From contig NC_084463.1 of assembly GCF_027409185.1 (NCBI RefSeq), forward strand, positions 45,858,407 through 45,922,406: 64,000 nt of DNA, written 5' to 3'. The notes beneath the pieces are model-generated. The model saw only the letters and a list, made by a program, of their open reading frames with translations. It was not told the DNA's origin and did no database searches. Below are positions 31,311 to 41,640 of this stretch, one piece after another; positions within the stretch are counted from its first letter, which is position 1; the number at the start of each line of letters is the position of its first letter. Source of the DNA: Cynocephalus volans. Its lineage: Eukaryota > Chordata > Mammalia > Dermoptera > Cynocephalidae. The position numbers and the translations under genes are program-made.

Positions 31311-31664
31311 ACTGTTACACAGAAGATGCCAGAACTCAATAGAAACAAAATTATTTGGAAGAAGACATTTTAAATTACATGTCAAAAATAGTCAATAGAA
31401 ATTCAAAATCACACACAAAAGTTTTGAAAATCACACAGAATGACAACTGGATGGACTTCAGTGAGGTTGTTAGAGCTCAGGGAGGCCACGTGAATTATAT
31501 AAAGCAATTGGTTGCATCAGTAAAGTATGTTGTAAGTTTTTAAAATTTATTTTTCAAGTCATAAACAAGTCTATTTACCTAAAAACATAAAAAATAAAAA
31601 GTGTCTGTTACTTATAAGCAAGTATTACACTGTAACTTAATTACATTTTAAGATATAGGTGTGG

Positions 31665-31850
31665 GGCCACCTTGTGGCTCACTCGGGAGAGTGCAGCGCT
31701 GGGAGCGCAGCTGCACAGCGCCAAGGCCGCGGGTTCAGACCCTATATAGGGATGGCCATTGCGCTCACTGGCTCAGCACAGTGCAGCCGACACCAAGCCA
31801 AGGGTTACGATCCCCTTACCGGTCACAAAAAAAAAAAAAAGAAAAGAAAA
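31665..31850 (+). mobile_element. Dimeric tRNA-Ile SINE with 15-bp target duplication
   Basis: The first unit begins GGCCACCTTGTGGCTCACTC and has the B-box-like GGGTTCAGACC. The second unit runs from about 31752 and ends CCCCTTACCGGTCAC before a long A-rich tail. The direct repeats AAGATATAGGTGTGG (31650-31664) and AAGACATAGGTGTGG (31851-31865) flank it. The two-tRNA layout and the ACCGGTCA end match my memory of colugo CYN SINEs. Confidence 0.85.
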
Positions 31851-32139
31851 AAGACATAGGTGTGGAGGAGAAGAGTGATGCAGTCTAATTTGCCCATTTT
31901 AAATAATGTTAAATAGGCTCCCATTATATCCTTGCAGATTTCATAATTTTTAAGAACAGATTACTGACATTAAGTGGAAAACACTTGTGTTGTTTACCCT
32001 TTGAAATCATATAATCCATAGAAAGTTTTGGAAATAAAAAAGGATAGTGATATTTAAGGCAAAGTATATTAAAGCAATGTTTAATCTAAGTTAATTTCAT
32101 TCTCACAAAGATAATCTTAAAAGTAAACAAATGATTTTT

Positions 32140-32450
32140 TATATTTTTTTAATCTTAGTTTTATTGTAACATAGTTGATTGTACATATCTGTGGGGTTCA
32201 GAGTTGAATATCGATACCTGTGTGCAACATGTGATGCTCAAATAAGGATAACTGGCATGTTCAACAATATACAATGTCATCATTTTTCACAGCTCTTTAT
32301 CAATTCCTCCCTCCCCCTTCCCCTTTCCCCCCTCTGGTAACCTCAGCTCTCCTTTTGAAAAGTTCAATGTATTATTGATTGTTTTTCTTTCCTTCTTTTA
32401 ATTTATACATTTATTTTTTAGTGCCCACTTATGAGTGAAGGCATGCAGTC
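32140..32450 (-). mobile_element. L1 3' UTR, severely 5'-truncated
   Basis: The plus strand reads the reversed 3' UTR pattern AACATAGTTGATTGTACATA followed by a CCTCCCTCCCCCTTCCCC tract. Confidence 0.8.
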
Positions 32451-32872
32451 ACTTATTTTGACTTAAGTGTGGCAAAAGGATAACATTATCCAAAAAGTCA
32501 GGCTGTGTAACATCAACAGATTATGTGACCATGGGCAAATCACATCTCCTAAAATCCATTTTTAAACAATCTTTCTAATAAGGTAGGAATAACTTGGCAA
32601 ACACTTCCTGAACTATTGAGAACAACTATCAGGATAGTGAGAGCCTCAGGATTATCTCTAGATGCCACAAATGGTGATAGGCTATGTTTGAGAGAGCTCA
32701 GACACTCGAAACAATCAGGGAAGATAGAAGAAACGAGAGCGTGTTTGGAGGGCACTGTAGGCAGATCCTCTCAGATATGACAGGTTATTCCTTCATTCCA
32801 GACCATACATTCAAGCCCCCTACTATAAGTAACATTTCCTAGGCCCTCGCCTATACTCAAACTCATGTCTCT
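32451..32872. other. Unassigned sequence
   Basis: Nothing was recognised here. Confidence 0.35.
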
Positions 32873-33016
32873 CTTTTTTTTTTTTCTTTTTTCGTGACCG
32901 GCACTCAGCCAGTGAGTGCACCGGCCATTCCTATATAGGATCCGAACCCGCGGCCGCTGGGAGCGTTGCCGCGCTCCCAGCGCAGCACCCTCCCGAGTGC
33001 GCCACAGGCTCGGCCC
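32873..33016 (-). mobile_element. tRNA-Ile SINE, minus strand
   Basis: Reversed, it begins GGGCCGAGCCTGTGGCGCAC and carries the CGCTGGGAGCGC block. Its T-rich tail lies at its left end. The direct repeat AAACTCATGTCTC flanks it near 32860 and 33018. Confidence 0.85.
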
Positions 33017-33600
33017 AAAACTCATGTCTCTTTTGAAAGATGGTGCAAATCTTTCAATAGCACCCAGTCCCCAATAGCTATTGCACGAGAACACCTCATT
33101 CAATCAACCAACTCGTGTTCACTCCAGACACTGAGATCAGTAATGGGTTGGGCTGTGCAAAGCTAGGATCTTGACCTTCTGGGACATTTTTGCCTGTGCA
33201 CTGAAGCACTATTGAGAGGTCTCAGGTCAGAGGGGAATTCTTGCAGGGGAGATTCCAATTCACTGGGCACCATCCTTCAAACTTTTTAACACCTCCTTTA
33301 CTCCTAAGAGAACTGGACCATCAGCCAGTGGCCCAATCTTTGTCCTAGAAGTCACTGTCCCTGGAGACTCGGTCATGTACAAACATCTGTAGACTCGGAC
33401 CAGAAGTGCTAGGCAGGCTACACAGTGCTGGAGGGAACAGAAACTACACTTGCTAAAAGAGACACCAAGACGCCCCACAGATACAACTTGCAGAGAGTAA
33501 CACTGAGTGTGCACACGCTTCACAATTCTTTCTCTGGGAACTTGAGGCAATTTCGCTACTATTGCGAATGCGCTCATCTTACACATCAGTAAACTGAATG
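33017..33600. other. Start of intron 1, unassigned
   Basis: The minus-strand open frame at 33260-33652 has no recognisable domain and lies just inside the presumed first intron. Confidence 0.4.
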
Positions 33601-34300
33601 TCACTAGTTTAGTACCAGGTGCCCTCATGGCAGGGCCGCAACGGGAACTCACCGAACACCTCCCAAGCTCACGCTGTCTTCAGGCGCCCCCACTCCAGAC
33701 CCGCCGCCATCTTGGTCTTGGCCCCCAATGGCGGAGCTTCTGCAACCGGCTTTTGTTCTCCAGGAAGGACAAGCCCCGCCTTCTGCAGGCCCACATTCCT
33801 CTGACGAAGCAGTCGACAGAACAGGGGGAGGCCCCCCTTCCCCAGCCCAGGTCCATGGTTCAGACCAGCCCATCAGGCTCCGCCCACCTCAGACCGACCA
33901 GCGGACCTGTTCCACCAAACGCTGAGACACCCGTCTGCTCCACAGGGTCCCCTCCTTCACCCTCGCACCCACCTTCAAGGACACAGACTCCAACCACAGA
34001 ATCTCGTCAGCACCGTGGAGGTGGCAGCAGCCTCCGGAAGATGAGGGGAACGGGCAAGGCCGCACATGCGCACCAGAAACCCAGAACAGCCCTGCCCGGA
34101 TCCCGTGCGGATGACGTCATTTCAAAGCCAAACTACCTTTCCTAGGTTGCAGAGCGAACTGAGTGGCACATGCGCAGAAGAAACACAAGGCCGGTTCCAT
34201 AGCTCTCTGCAGGCGATGTCAACGGAGGATGAGACTTTATTTCCCACAAGCCTCTGTGGTTCCCCCTTGGGAACAATGGAGGAAATCTTTATTTCTCCAG
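33600..34300 (-). promoter_or_regulatory. CpG-rich promoter and candidate exon 1 of the zinc-finger gene
   Basis: On the minus strand a clean donor GTGAGT starts at 33652, so a non-coding exon 1 would end at 33653. Around it are a YY1-type GCCGCCATCTTGG (33703-33715), a CCAAT element (33725-33731), an ETS-type CCGGAAG (34034-34040), two CACATGCGCA NRF1-like sites (34063-34072 and 34167-34176), a perfect CRE TGACGTCA (34112-34119) and a ZNF143-like TTTATTTCCCACAAGCC (34236-34252). These are usual for housekeeping and zinc-finger promoters. Linking it to the KRAB exons 13 kb downstream is an inference. Motifs spread over 550 bp would also suit a bidirectional promoter. Confidence 0.6.
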
Positions 34301-34599
34301 CGGGAAATCTGCTACTGGGACACCAGGCCGTGATGGAACAGCTGTGGTCTCTATCCAGATGTTGGTGATGAGGAATTCTGATTCTTGATTAAATCCTTAT
34401 TTGATGAGAGACATTGTGGTGATAAAGGGAAAATTCAATGTGGGCAAATGAGTAGATGATATTAATAAGTTCCTTTTTTAAAATTTTTATTTCTGATATT
34501 AGTATATCTGTTATATAGATATATATATCGCTGTTATAGAACCCAAGTCTATTTTCTACAGATGCATTTTAAAGTATGAAAAAAACTGTTTCCCTATTT
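34301..34599. other. Unassigned sequence beside the CpG island
   Basis: No exon or repeat was recognised. Confidence 0.35.
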
Positions 34600-34790
34600 G
34601 ACCTCATTTTATTTTTATTTTATTTTTTAATGTTTTTAATTTTTTTGAAGTAACTTATTATACATATTTGTGTAGTACGAAGTTAACTATCAGTAGTTGT
34701 GTACTACGTGCGACGGTAGAATCAGGATAGTTAGCTTATTCATCATCACAATATGTAATCATTCTTTGAAAAGATTTAACAAGCCAGAAA
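34600..34790 (-). mobile_element. L1 3' UTR fragment
   Basis: A diverged form of the 3' UTR pattern TTATACATATTTGTGTAG is followed by GTAGTTGTGTACTACGTGCG. Confidence 0.6.
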
Positions 34791-36050
34791 TTATTATGGT
34801 AACTTTCTTCCAGTTCATCAAAAGATGTTTGTTTTCATCCAATAAACTAATTTGTGAGTCTCCAATGGATTTTATTGTACAATTGGGAAAATGCTATTGT
34901 GTATATAGTGAAATAAAATAGCAGGTCATAGGGTAGGTGCACTCCATAATCCTGTGTCAATTTACACTTGCAGTATCTGATAATTATTTGCCCCCAAACC
35001 CCCAGGTCCTGTTCATTCATCCATATATGCATCAGTCAAATATTTCATTATATGTTTTTGTGTGTTTTTGAGTGTATGTGATGGGCCTGAACTTTCCCTT
35101 TTCTTCCCTGGTTTCTGCCACAGACTTGGCAAGGAGTTCTGTGCATGGGTTTCTCAAGCCCCTGCTACCACTGAATTTTCTTTTCAAACAGAGAAATGCC
35201 TGGCTTGAGTCATCAAGGTTGATGTGGGCTTGAGTGGTAGAATGAGACCAAAATTGCTCAGAGATTATTATCACGGGGATCTGGTGATAGTCAGTAAGAT
35301 TGAGAACAGCGGCTACTGTTTAGGATAATCTAAGAATGGCATTTTAATAAATATGTTCTGACATAATAATTTATCATAAAGAGGAAAGAAGAGAAAAAGC
35401 TATGTGTCAACAATGAAGGTGCAATATATACTATACCCAGATTAACAAAACTGAAATAATTTGTTGCTGGTAGATGGGAATACAAGAAATAGAAAAAGTG
35501 TTCTTAAGCCTGGAAGCAAATAACCCCAGACAATAATACAAATTCACACACAAAAAAAACATGGAGCCACTGTAAAGGTAAATGAGAAACTATAAAAGGC
35601 AATATAAGTGCACATTGTTTCTACTTTCTTCTCTTAATTGACTTAGAAAGAAACCTCATAAAGTTGTATATCTACATTGTATTGTTCTTCCTACAACATA
35701 TAGAAATGTAATATACCAGAACTGATGAAGACCACCAGGCTAGAATTTTCTGAGGTCCTAGTGTGAAATCCACAGTCCCAGACCTTCTGTTTGGCCACAG
35801 CTGAGGGACATTACTCTCCATGAGAGGGTCTCATAAAAAATGCTGCCCATGCAAAAGCAATCATCTCAGCATCCAGCCACATGGACACATTGAGGTCAAT
35901 GTGCATGTTTGACTTATTGTCTAACACCAGTGTTTAATGGGATGAAGAAAAAGAGTGCTTGAAATACACCAAAATGCTTCTACCATGAGGTTCACATTGG
36001 TACATAGTGGTAGTCACATTTACTAAGCTGCTGGTCACAGGTCCACTGGT
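34791..36050. other. Unassigned 1.3-kb stretch
   Basis: No gene or repeat family was recognised. Open frames on either strand are under 85 codons. Confidence 0.35.
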
Positions 36051-36054
36051 GTCA

Positions 36055-36640
36055 TGTCTAAGAAACTACTTCTCAAAGCAAGGTCACAAAACTCTGCTTC
36101 TATATTCTCCCATAAGAGTTTACTTTTTACATTTAGGTTTATAATCCGTTTTGAGTTAATTTTTGTGTATGCACCGAATCAAGAGTTTAACCTCATTATT
36201 TTCATTGTAAGTATCCATTTTTCTAAGCATTATTTGTTGAAAACCCTAAGTTTTACCTTTACATTGTCTTCTCGTATTTGTTGATAATCAATTTACCATA
36301 AATGTCAGGATTTGTTTGTTGACTTTCAATTCTATTCTACTGATACATATATTTTTTTCTGTGCTCTGTCGCTATCACATTGCCTTCATTACTGATGCTT
36401 TATAGCAAATTTTTCAGTATTATGTTGATTATACTGGGTCGCTTGCACTTTCACATAATTCTTAAGATGAGCATTTCTAGAAGAAAAAAATGTAGCTTAA
36501 GTTTTAATACGGATTGTATTGAATCTACATTTCAGTTTGGCAAGTATCATTATGTTAACAATGAATGTTAGCTACGTAAACCAGACATGTATTTTTATTT
36601 ATTTAGGTCTTTTATAATTTCACTCAAAAAAGCAGTTCTG
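36055..36640 (-). mobile_element. Old L1 ORF2 fragment
   Basis: The phrase ATCCGTTTTGAGTTAATTTT and the following text reflect L1 ORF2 read backwards. Its right part is shared with the copy at 48.1 kb. Confidence 0.6.
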
Positions 36641-36952
36641 TTTTTGCTGTAAACATCTTGAACTTTCAAAAATTTATTCTGAAGTAGGTGTAAGATTTTA
36701 GCAGATATTCTTTATCAGGTTCCTTCTATTTCCAGTTTGTTGTGTGTGTTTAATCACGAAGATGTGTTACCTTTTTTTTATGCTTTAAATGCACATATTG
36801 GGAATCAGCTTCTTCTACAGACACTTTAAAACCAACGGTTCATCTTCCTTTCTGTTTCTGGATCCTTCTCTCACAAACGCAATCTTTCTGAAGGCAAATC
36901 AGATTCTATGTATTAAAAACAGGGTGAGTGGATGAATGAGTAGTTGAGAACC
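36433..36952 (+). repeat. 520-bp duplicated segment, copy 1
   Basis: It aligns along its length with 48056-48573 in the same orientation, with scattered substitutions and small indels. It runs from ACTGGGTC to GTTGAGAACC. The left part is L1-derived; the right part is not recognised. Confidence 0.85.
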
Positions 36953-37045
36953 CTTGATCTCAGTTATCCTTGCAGCTGACTGCTGTGTTATTGAGGAGGT
37001 TTGGTTTTCACTCCCATGAAATGTAAATTAGAAATTCAAATACCA

Positions 37046-37189
37046 GGGGCCGAGCCCATGCCACACTCGGTAGCGTGCAGCGCTGGGAGCGCGGCGACGC
37101 TCCCACCGCGGTTTCGGATGCTATATAGGAATGACCGGTGCACTCACTGGCTGAGTGCCGGTCACGAAAACGACCCCCCCCCCAAAAAA
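37046..37189 (+). mobile_element. tRNA-Ile SINE with perfect 15-bp target duplication
   Basis: It begins GGGGCCGAGCCCATGCCACA and ends CTGAGTGCCGGTCACGAAAA before a C- and A-rich tail. GAAATTCAAATACCA is repeated exactly at 37031-37045 and 37190-37204. Confidence 0.9.
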
Positions 37190-37204
37190 GAAATTCAAAT
37201 ACCA

Positions 37205-37706
37205 ATAATGTTAGAGGGCAGGAAGGAGGATACCTGTAGAGTGCACACTTTAGAAATTTGTCTTCTCTTTATTTACTGTGAAGTGGAAATATTAGCACCA
37301 AGGGAGAAGAACTTGTAGAAAATACAGCATATCAAAGGTGTGTGTAGCTGAAAATAAAAGAGAAAAATAAGTAAACCTTTATTTACACAAGGATTATGTT
37401 GAAGGAAGTAGAAAAGATTTTGGCCATAGATTTCAGAAGTGCGTTTGTGCATTTTGAAAATACTGCTTCTGGTTTATTTTATGAGGGGTCTGATACCATC
37501 CTATCTATTTCAGAAGTCTGGATGGTAACCACTGTGTCTGCCTCCATCATGTGTGGGAAGTGTCTGTTCCACATTCTCTCCTGTTACAGGTAAGAGGGCT
37601 CTGGGAGTCACCTGTGGGTCTTCAGCTGGAAAGCGTGTGACAGGCTGTTCTTGAGTTCTCGCTCTGTTTCCTTCTCCCTGAGTCTCATGGGATATCTGTA
37701 ATCTAA
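37205..37706. other. Unassigned sequence
   Basis: No gene or repeat family was recognised. Confidence 0.35.
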
Positions 37707-37957
37707 ATGCTGTGCACCCTGGTTGTCTGTGATTGTAGTCAAATGCCTCAATGACAATCTCCCAGTCACTTGTAGGCTATTATGGGAAGGAGCAGACAAC
37801 ATTTGGCTGGGGAGGGGAGCAGCAGGTTACAGACATCCAGTGAGACTCCCCACCCCAGCCAAATGTGTTTACTCCTTCCCACAATAGCCTACAAGTGACT
37901 GGGAGATTTTCAGGGAGGCATTTGACTACAATTACAGAAAACCAAGGTGCACAGCAT
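37707..37957. repeat. Long inverted repeat with 113-bp arms
   Basis: The arm 37707-37819 is the reverse complement of 37846-37957, with roughly one mismatch per ten bases and small indels, around a 26-nt spacer. Shared blocks include GTAGTCAAATGCCTC and CCCAGTCACTTGTAGGCTAT. It fits no transposon family I recognise. Confidence 0.9.
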
Positions 37958-37969
37958 GTCGGTTTTTAA

Positions 37970-38390
37970 TTCAATAGATATAATTTCCTAAATGGTGTAA
38001 GGTAAGGGTCCGACTTTATTTTTTTTGCACATGTGTGTCCTGTTTTCCCAGCATTATTTGTTGAATAGACTACCCTTTCCTGATTGTGTAGTCTTGCCAT
38101 TTTGGATGAGGATTATTTGAACATATATGAGGGTACTTCAAAAAGCTATCTTTTATTTTATTTTTTCACAAATATTTTGAAGTACCCTCTTGTGTGAGAT
38201 TTTATTTCTGGGATTCCTGTTTTATTCCACTGGTCTAAATCTCTGTCTTTATGCAAGTTTCGTACTATCTGGATTACTGTAACTTTGTAATATGTTTGGA
38301 AATCAGAAAGTGTGAGGGCCAAAATTTGCTTTTCGCCCATCTCTAGTATCTTTAGGTTTGTTCTCTCCTTCTGAATGTTCAACATATTGT
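37970..38390 (-). mobile_element. Old L1 ORF2 fragment interrupted by a MITE
   Basis: L1 ORF2 reads backwards from GTTTTCCCAGCATTATTTGT. It is broken at 38127-38182 by the small palindromic MITE and resumes with TATTCCACTGGTCTAAATCT. Confidence 0.65.
38127..38182. mobile_element. Palindromic MITE (mariner-like), second copy
   Basis: The ends are GAGGGTACTTCAAAAAG and TTTTGAAGTACCCTC. Almost nothing separates them, so this copy is little more than its terminal inverted repeats. It lies inside an L1. Confidence 0.75.
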
Positions 38391-38397
38391 TTTGGCT

Positions 38398-38460
38398 TCT
38401 TCCTTCCTTCCTCCCTTCCTTCCCTCCTTCCTTCCTCCCTCCCTCCCTCCCTCCCTCCCT
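38398..38460. repeat. (CCTT)n / (CCCT)n simple repeat
   Basis: A pyrimidine-only tract of CTTC and CCCT units at the 3' side of a minus-strand L1. Confidence 0.9.
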
Positions 38461-39910
38461 GTTAAGAGTGAGAACATGTGTTATTTCCCCTTCCTTGTTT
38501 GGTTTATTTCACTTAACATGATTTTCTCCAGACACATCCATGTTGCTGCAAATGGCAGAATTTCATTCCTTTTTATGGCTGAGTATGTATACACATTTTC
38601 CTTATCCAGTCATCAATCGAAGGACATTTAGGTTGGTTCCATATTTTGGCTATTGAAAATAGAGCTACTATGAACATGGGAGTGCACGTATCCGTTTAGC
38701 ATGATTATTTCCATTCCTTTGGATATATGCCCAGTACTGGGATTGCTGGATCATATGGTAGTTCTATCTGTAGTTGTTTCAGGAACCTCCATACCATTTC
38801 CCATAACGACTGCACCAGTTTACAGTTCAACCAGCAGTGTAGAAGAGTTCCCCTTTCCCCGCATCCTTGCCAGCATTTGTTATTCTCAGTCTTTTAATAA
38901 TGGCCAGTCTAACTGGCGTGAGATGATATCTCAATATGGTTTTGATTTTCATTTCTCTAATGATTAGTGATGCGGAGCATTTTTTCATTTGTCTGCTGGA
39001 CATTTGTATGTCTTCCTTTGAAAAACGTCTATTCATCTTCTTTGCCCATTTCTTAATTGGGTTATTATTCATCTATATATTTATTTTTACTGTATAGTTG
39101 TTTGAGTTCTTTATATATTCTGGATATTAATCTCTTGTCAGATGTATAGTTTGCAAATATTCTCTCCCCTTCCATACGTTGTCTTTCCACTCTGTTGATT
39201 GTTTCCTTTGCCATGCAGAAGCAATTTACTTTGATATAATCTCATTTGTTTATATTTTCTTTACTTGCTTGTGCTTTGGGGGTCTTCTGCATAAAGTCTT
39301 TGTCCAATCCTACTTGCTGAAGTGTTTCCCCTATGTTTTCCATTAGTAATTTTATGGTTTTGGTCTTATATTTAAGTCTTTAGTCCATTTTGAGTTGATT
39401 TTGCTATGTGGTTAGAGGTACAAGTCCAGTTTCATTCTTCAGCATAGGGATGCCCAATTTTCCCAGCACCATTTATTGAAGAGGCAGTCTTTCCCCCAGT
39501 GTATGTTCTTGTTGATTTTGTCAAAGATCAGTTTGCTGTAAGTATGTGGGTTGATTCCCAGGTTTTCTATACTGTTCCATTGATCCAAGTGTTCGTTTTT
39601 ATGCCAGTACCATGCTGTTTTGGTTACAATAGCTTTGTAATATAATTTGAAGTCAGGTAGTGTTATGCCACCGGGTTTATTTCTAGATTTTGCTCAGGAT
39701 TGCTTTGGGTATTTGAGGTCTTTTGTTTTTATATATGAATGTTAGGATTGCTTTTTCTTTTATTGTGAGGAATGTCATTGGTATTTTGATGAGGATTGCA
39801 TTGAATCTGTAGATTGCTTTGGGTGAGATAGGCATTTTCAGGATGTTAATTCTTCCATTCCAAGAGCATAGTATGCCTTACCACCTTTTTGTGTCCTCTT
39901 TAATTTCTTT
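38461..39910 (-). mobile_element. L1 LINE 3' half
   Basis: The ORF2 C-terminus and RNase-H-less tail read on the minus strand. The peptide at 38827-39072 has the L1 signature [20 protein letters not shown]. Extends to about 39910. Confidence 0.8.
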
Positions 39911-39914
39911 CAGT

Positions 39915-40205
39915 AGTGTTGAAAGTATAGAATACATTATTTTAAAGTATGCTCACTCTGTTGTACAACAATATATATCCTGAAATTACTTGTTCTGTCC
40001 ATCTGAAATATTTTATCCTTTGACCAACATATCTCCTTTTGTCACCCCACTCTGAACCCCAGATAACCACCATGGTACTCTGTTTCTATGAGTGAGACAA
40101 TTTTGGATTCACATATAAATGAGTTCATGAAGTTTTTGTCTTTCTGTGCCTGCCATATTTCATTCAGCATAATGTCGTCCAGGTACATGCAGTTTTCTTT
40201 TAAGG
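39915..40205 (-). mobile_element. L1MA-like 3' UTR
   Basis: Old 3' UTR words such as GTTGTACAACAATATATATCC and CCTTTGACCAACATATCTCC appear in reverse orientation. Confidence 0.65.
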
Positions 40206-41640
40206 ATGAAAAGTATCCTGCTGTTGTTGTTTTTTTTAATTACTGTACATGCATGTGGGTACAATGTTGATTTTCAATACTTGTTTTCAACGTGCGGTGG
40301 TTAGATCAGTGTAGTTAGGGTATTCATCATTACAATATACAATCGTTTTTTGTGTCTGTTGACCAAATCCTTATTAGCCCCCTTCCCTCTCCCCTCTCCT
40401 ACCCCCCCCATTTTCCACCTCTAGTTTTTTGTAAAGAAAATGTAATTTTATTAATATTATTTTTTACATTCTAGCATGTGGTTGCCATGCAGTTGGGAGG
40501 GAGGGGGAGAGGAGAAATGGGAAGGAAATGGAGTGGAAGAAGGAAGAAGGAGGAGAGGTGGTATTGAGGCCTGTGGCATCCCCTCATTCCCACAGGAGAG
40601 ACTGGGGGGATTCCAACAGTGGCTTGCTCATTGCTGGGCTGGGTGCAGATGTAAGGCAGGTGTGATAAAAGCCCTCACCACCCACTGTCCCAGCTTGGGA
40701 ACCCAGGGCCTTTCTTGCTACAGCTTGGTGGTTGCCACTGGGCTGGTTGCATGTGTTGGGGTATGTGGCTGATGCCCAAGAGCCCCCGCCATCCTGGGTG
40801 GGACAGCTCGTGGCACTCCCTGCAGTGGCTCAGTGCTCACTGCTGAACTGGCTGCAGGTGTCAGGGTGTTGTGGCTGTGGCCCAAGGCCCCACACCACCC
40901 CAGCTCTAGAGAGCCCAGGGTGCTTCCTGCAGTGACTCAGTGATCACTGCTGAGCTGGCAGTGGGTGTTGGGGGTGTGAGGCCAAAGCTTGAGCTCCCCC
41001 ACAAACTCAGCTCAGGAAAGCCTGGCTTGCTTCCTGTGGTGGCTAGGTGGCTGCCACTGGGCTGGTTGTGGCCACATCTAGTTTTTTAAAAGTTCAGTCT
41101 ATTACTGTGATTGTTGTTTCTTTCTTTCTTTCTCTCTGTCTTTCTTTATTGTTCATTTGTTTATTTATGGATTCAGCTCCCAGTTATGATTATGCATATG
41201 TGGTATTTCTCTTTCTGTACCTGGGTTGTTTCACTTAGGAGAATTTTCCCCAGGCTCACCCATGTTGTTGCAAATGGCAGAATTTTATTCTTTTTTATGG
41301 CTGTGTAGTATTCCATTATGTTTATATACCACAATTTCCTTATCCAGTCATCCATCCGTAGACATTTAGGTTGGTTCCAACATCTAGCTATTGTAAATAG
41401 AGCTGCAATAAACATGGGAGTGCAGGTATCTCTTTGACCTGATGTTTTACAATCCTCTGGATATATCCCCAGGACTCGGATTGCTGGATCATGTGAAAGT
41501 TCTATCTGTATTTGTTTAAGGAATCTTTGTACTGTTCTCCACAATGGCAGTACTAATTTACAGCCCTATCGACAGTGCAGGAGGGTTCCACTCTCTCCAT
41601 ATCTTTACCATCATTTGTTATTCTCTGTCTTTTTAATAAT
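40206..41640 (-). mobile_element. L1 3' end containing a GC-rich minisatellite
   Basis: The 3' UTR at 40206-40440 and the ORF2 end at 41080-41640 flank a GC-rich block. The minus-strand peptide at 41173-41544 carries MFIAALFTIARCWNQPKC, the L1 ORF2 C-terminus. Confidence 0.75.
40470..41080. repeat. GC-rich degenerate minisatellite, unit about 100-110 bp
   Basis: The motif GTGGCTCAGTGCTCACTGCTG / GTGACTCAGTGATCACTGCTG and the GCTGGTTGCA-GTGTTGGGG block recur about four to five times. The flanks CCACCTCTAGTTTTTT (40416) and CCACATCTAGTTTTTT (41071) repeat the same L1 3' UTR word. Confidence 0.7.

Noticed and set aside
33260..33652. 130-codon minus-strand open frame near the zinc-finger promoter
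   Set aside because: It lies downstream of the candidate exon 1 donor, has no recognised domain, and does not join to KRAB-A.
33627..34145. 172-codon plus-strand open frame in the CpG island
   Set aside because: Low-complexity Pro/Ser/Arg content from GC-rich DNA, no domain, and no splice or downstream coding support.
40476..40935. Plus-strand open frames in GC-rich DNA
   Set aside because: They fall in the degenerate minisatellite inside an L1 3' UTR.
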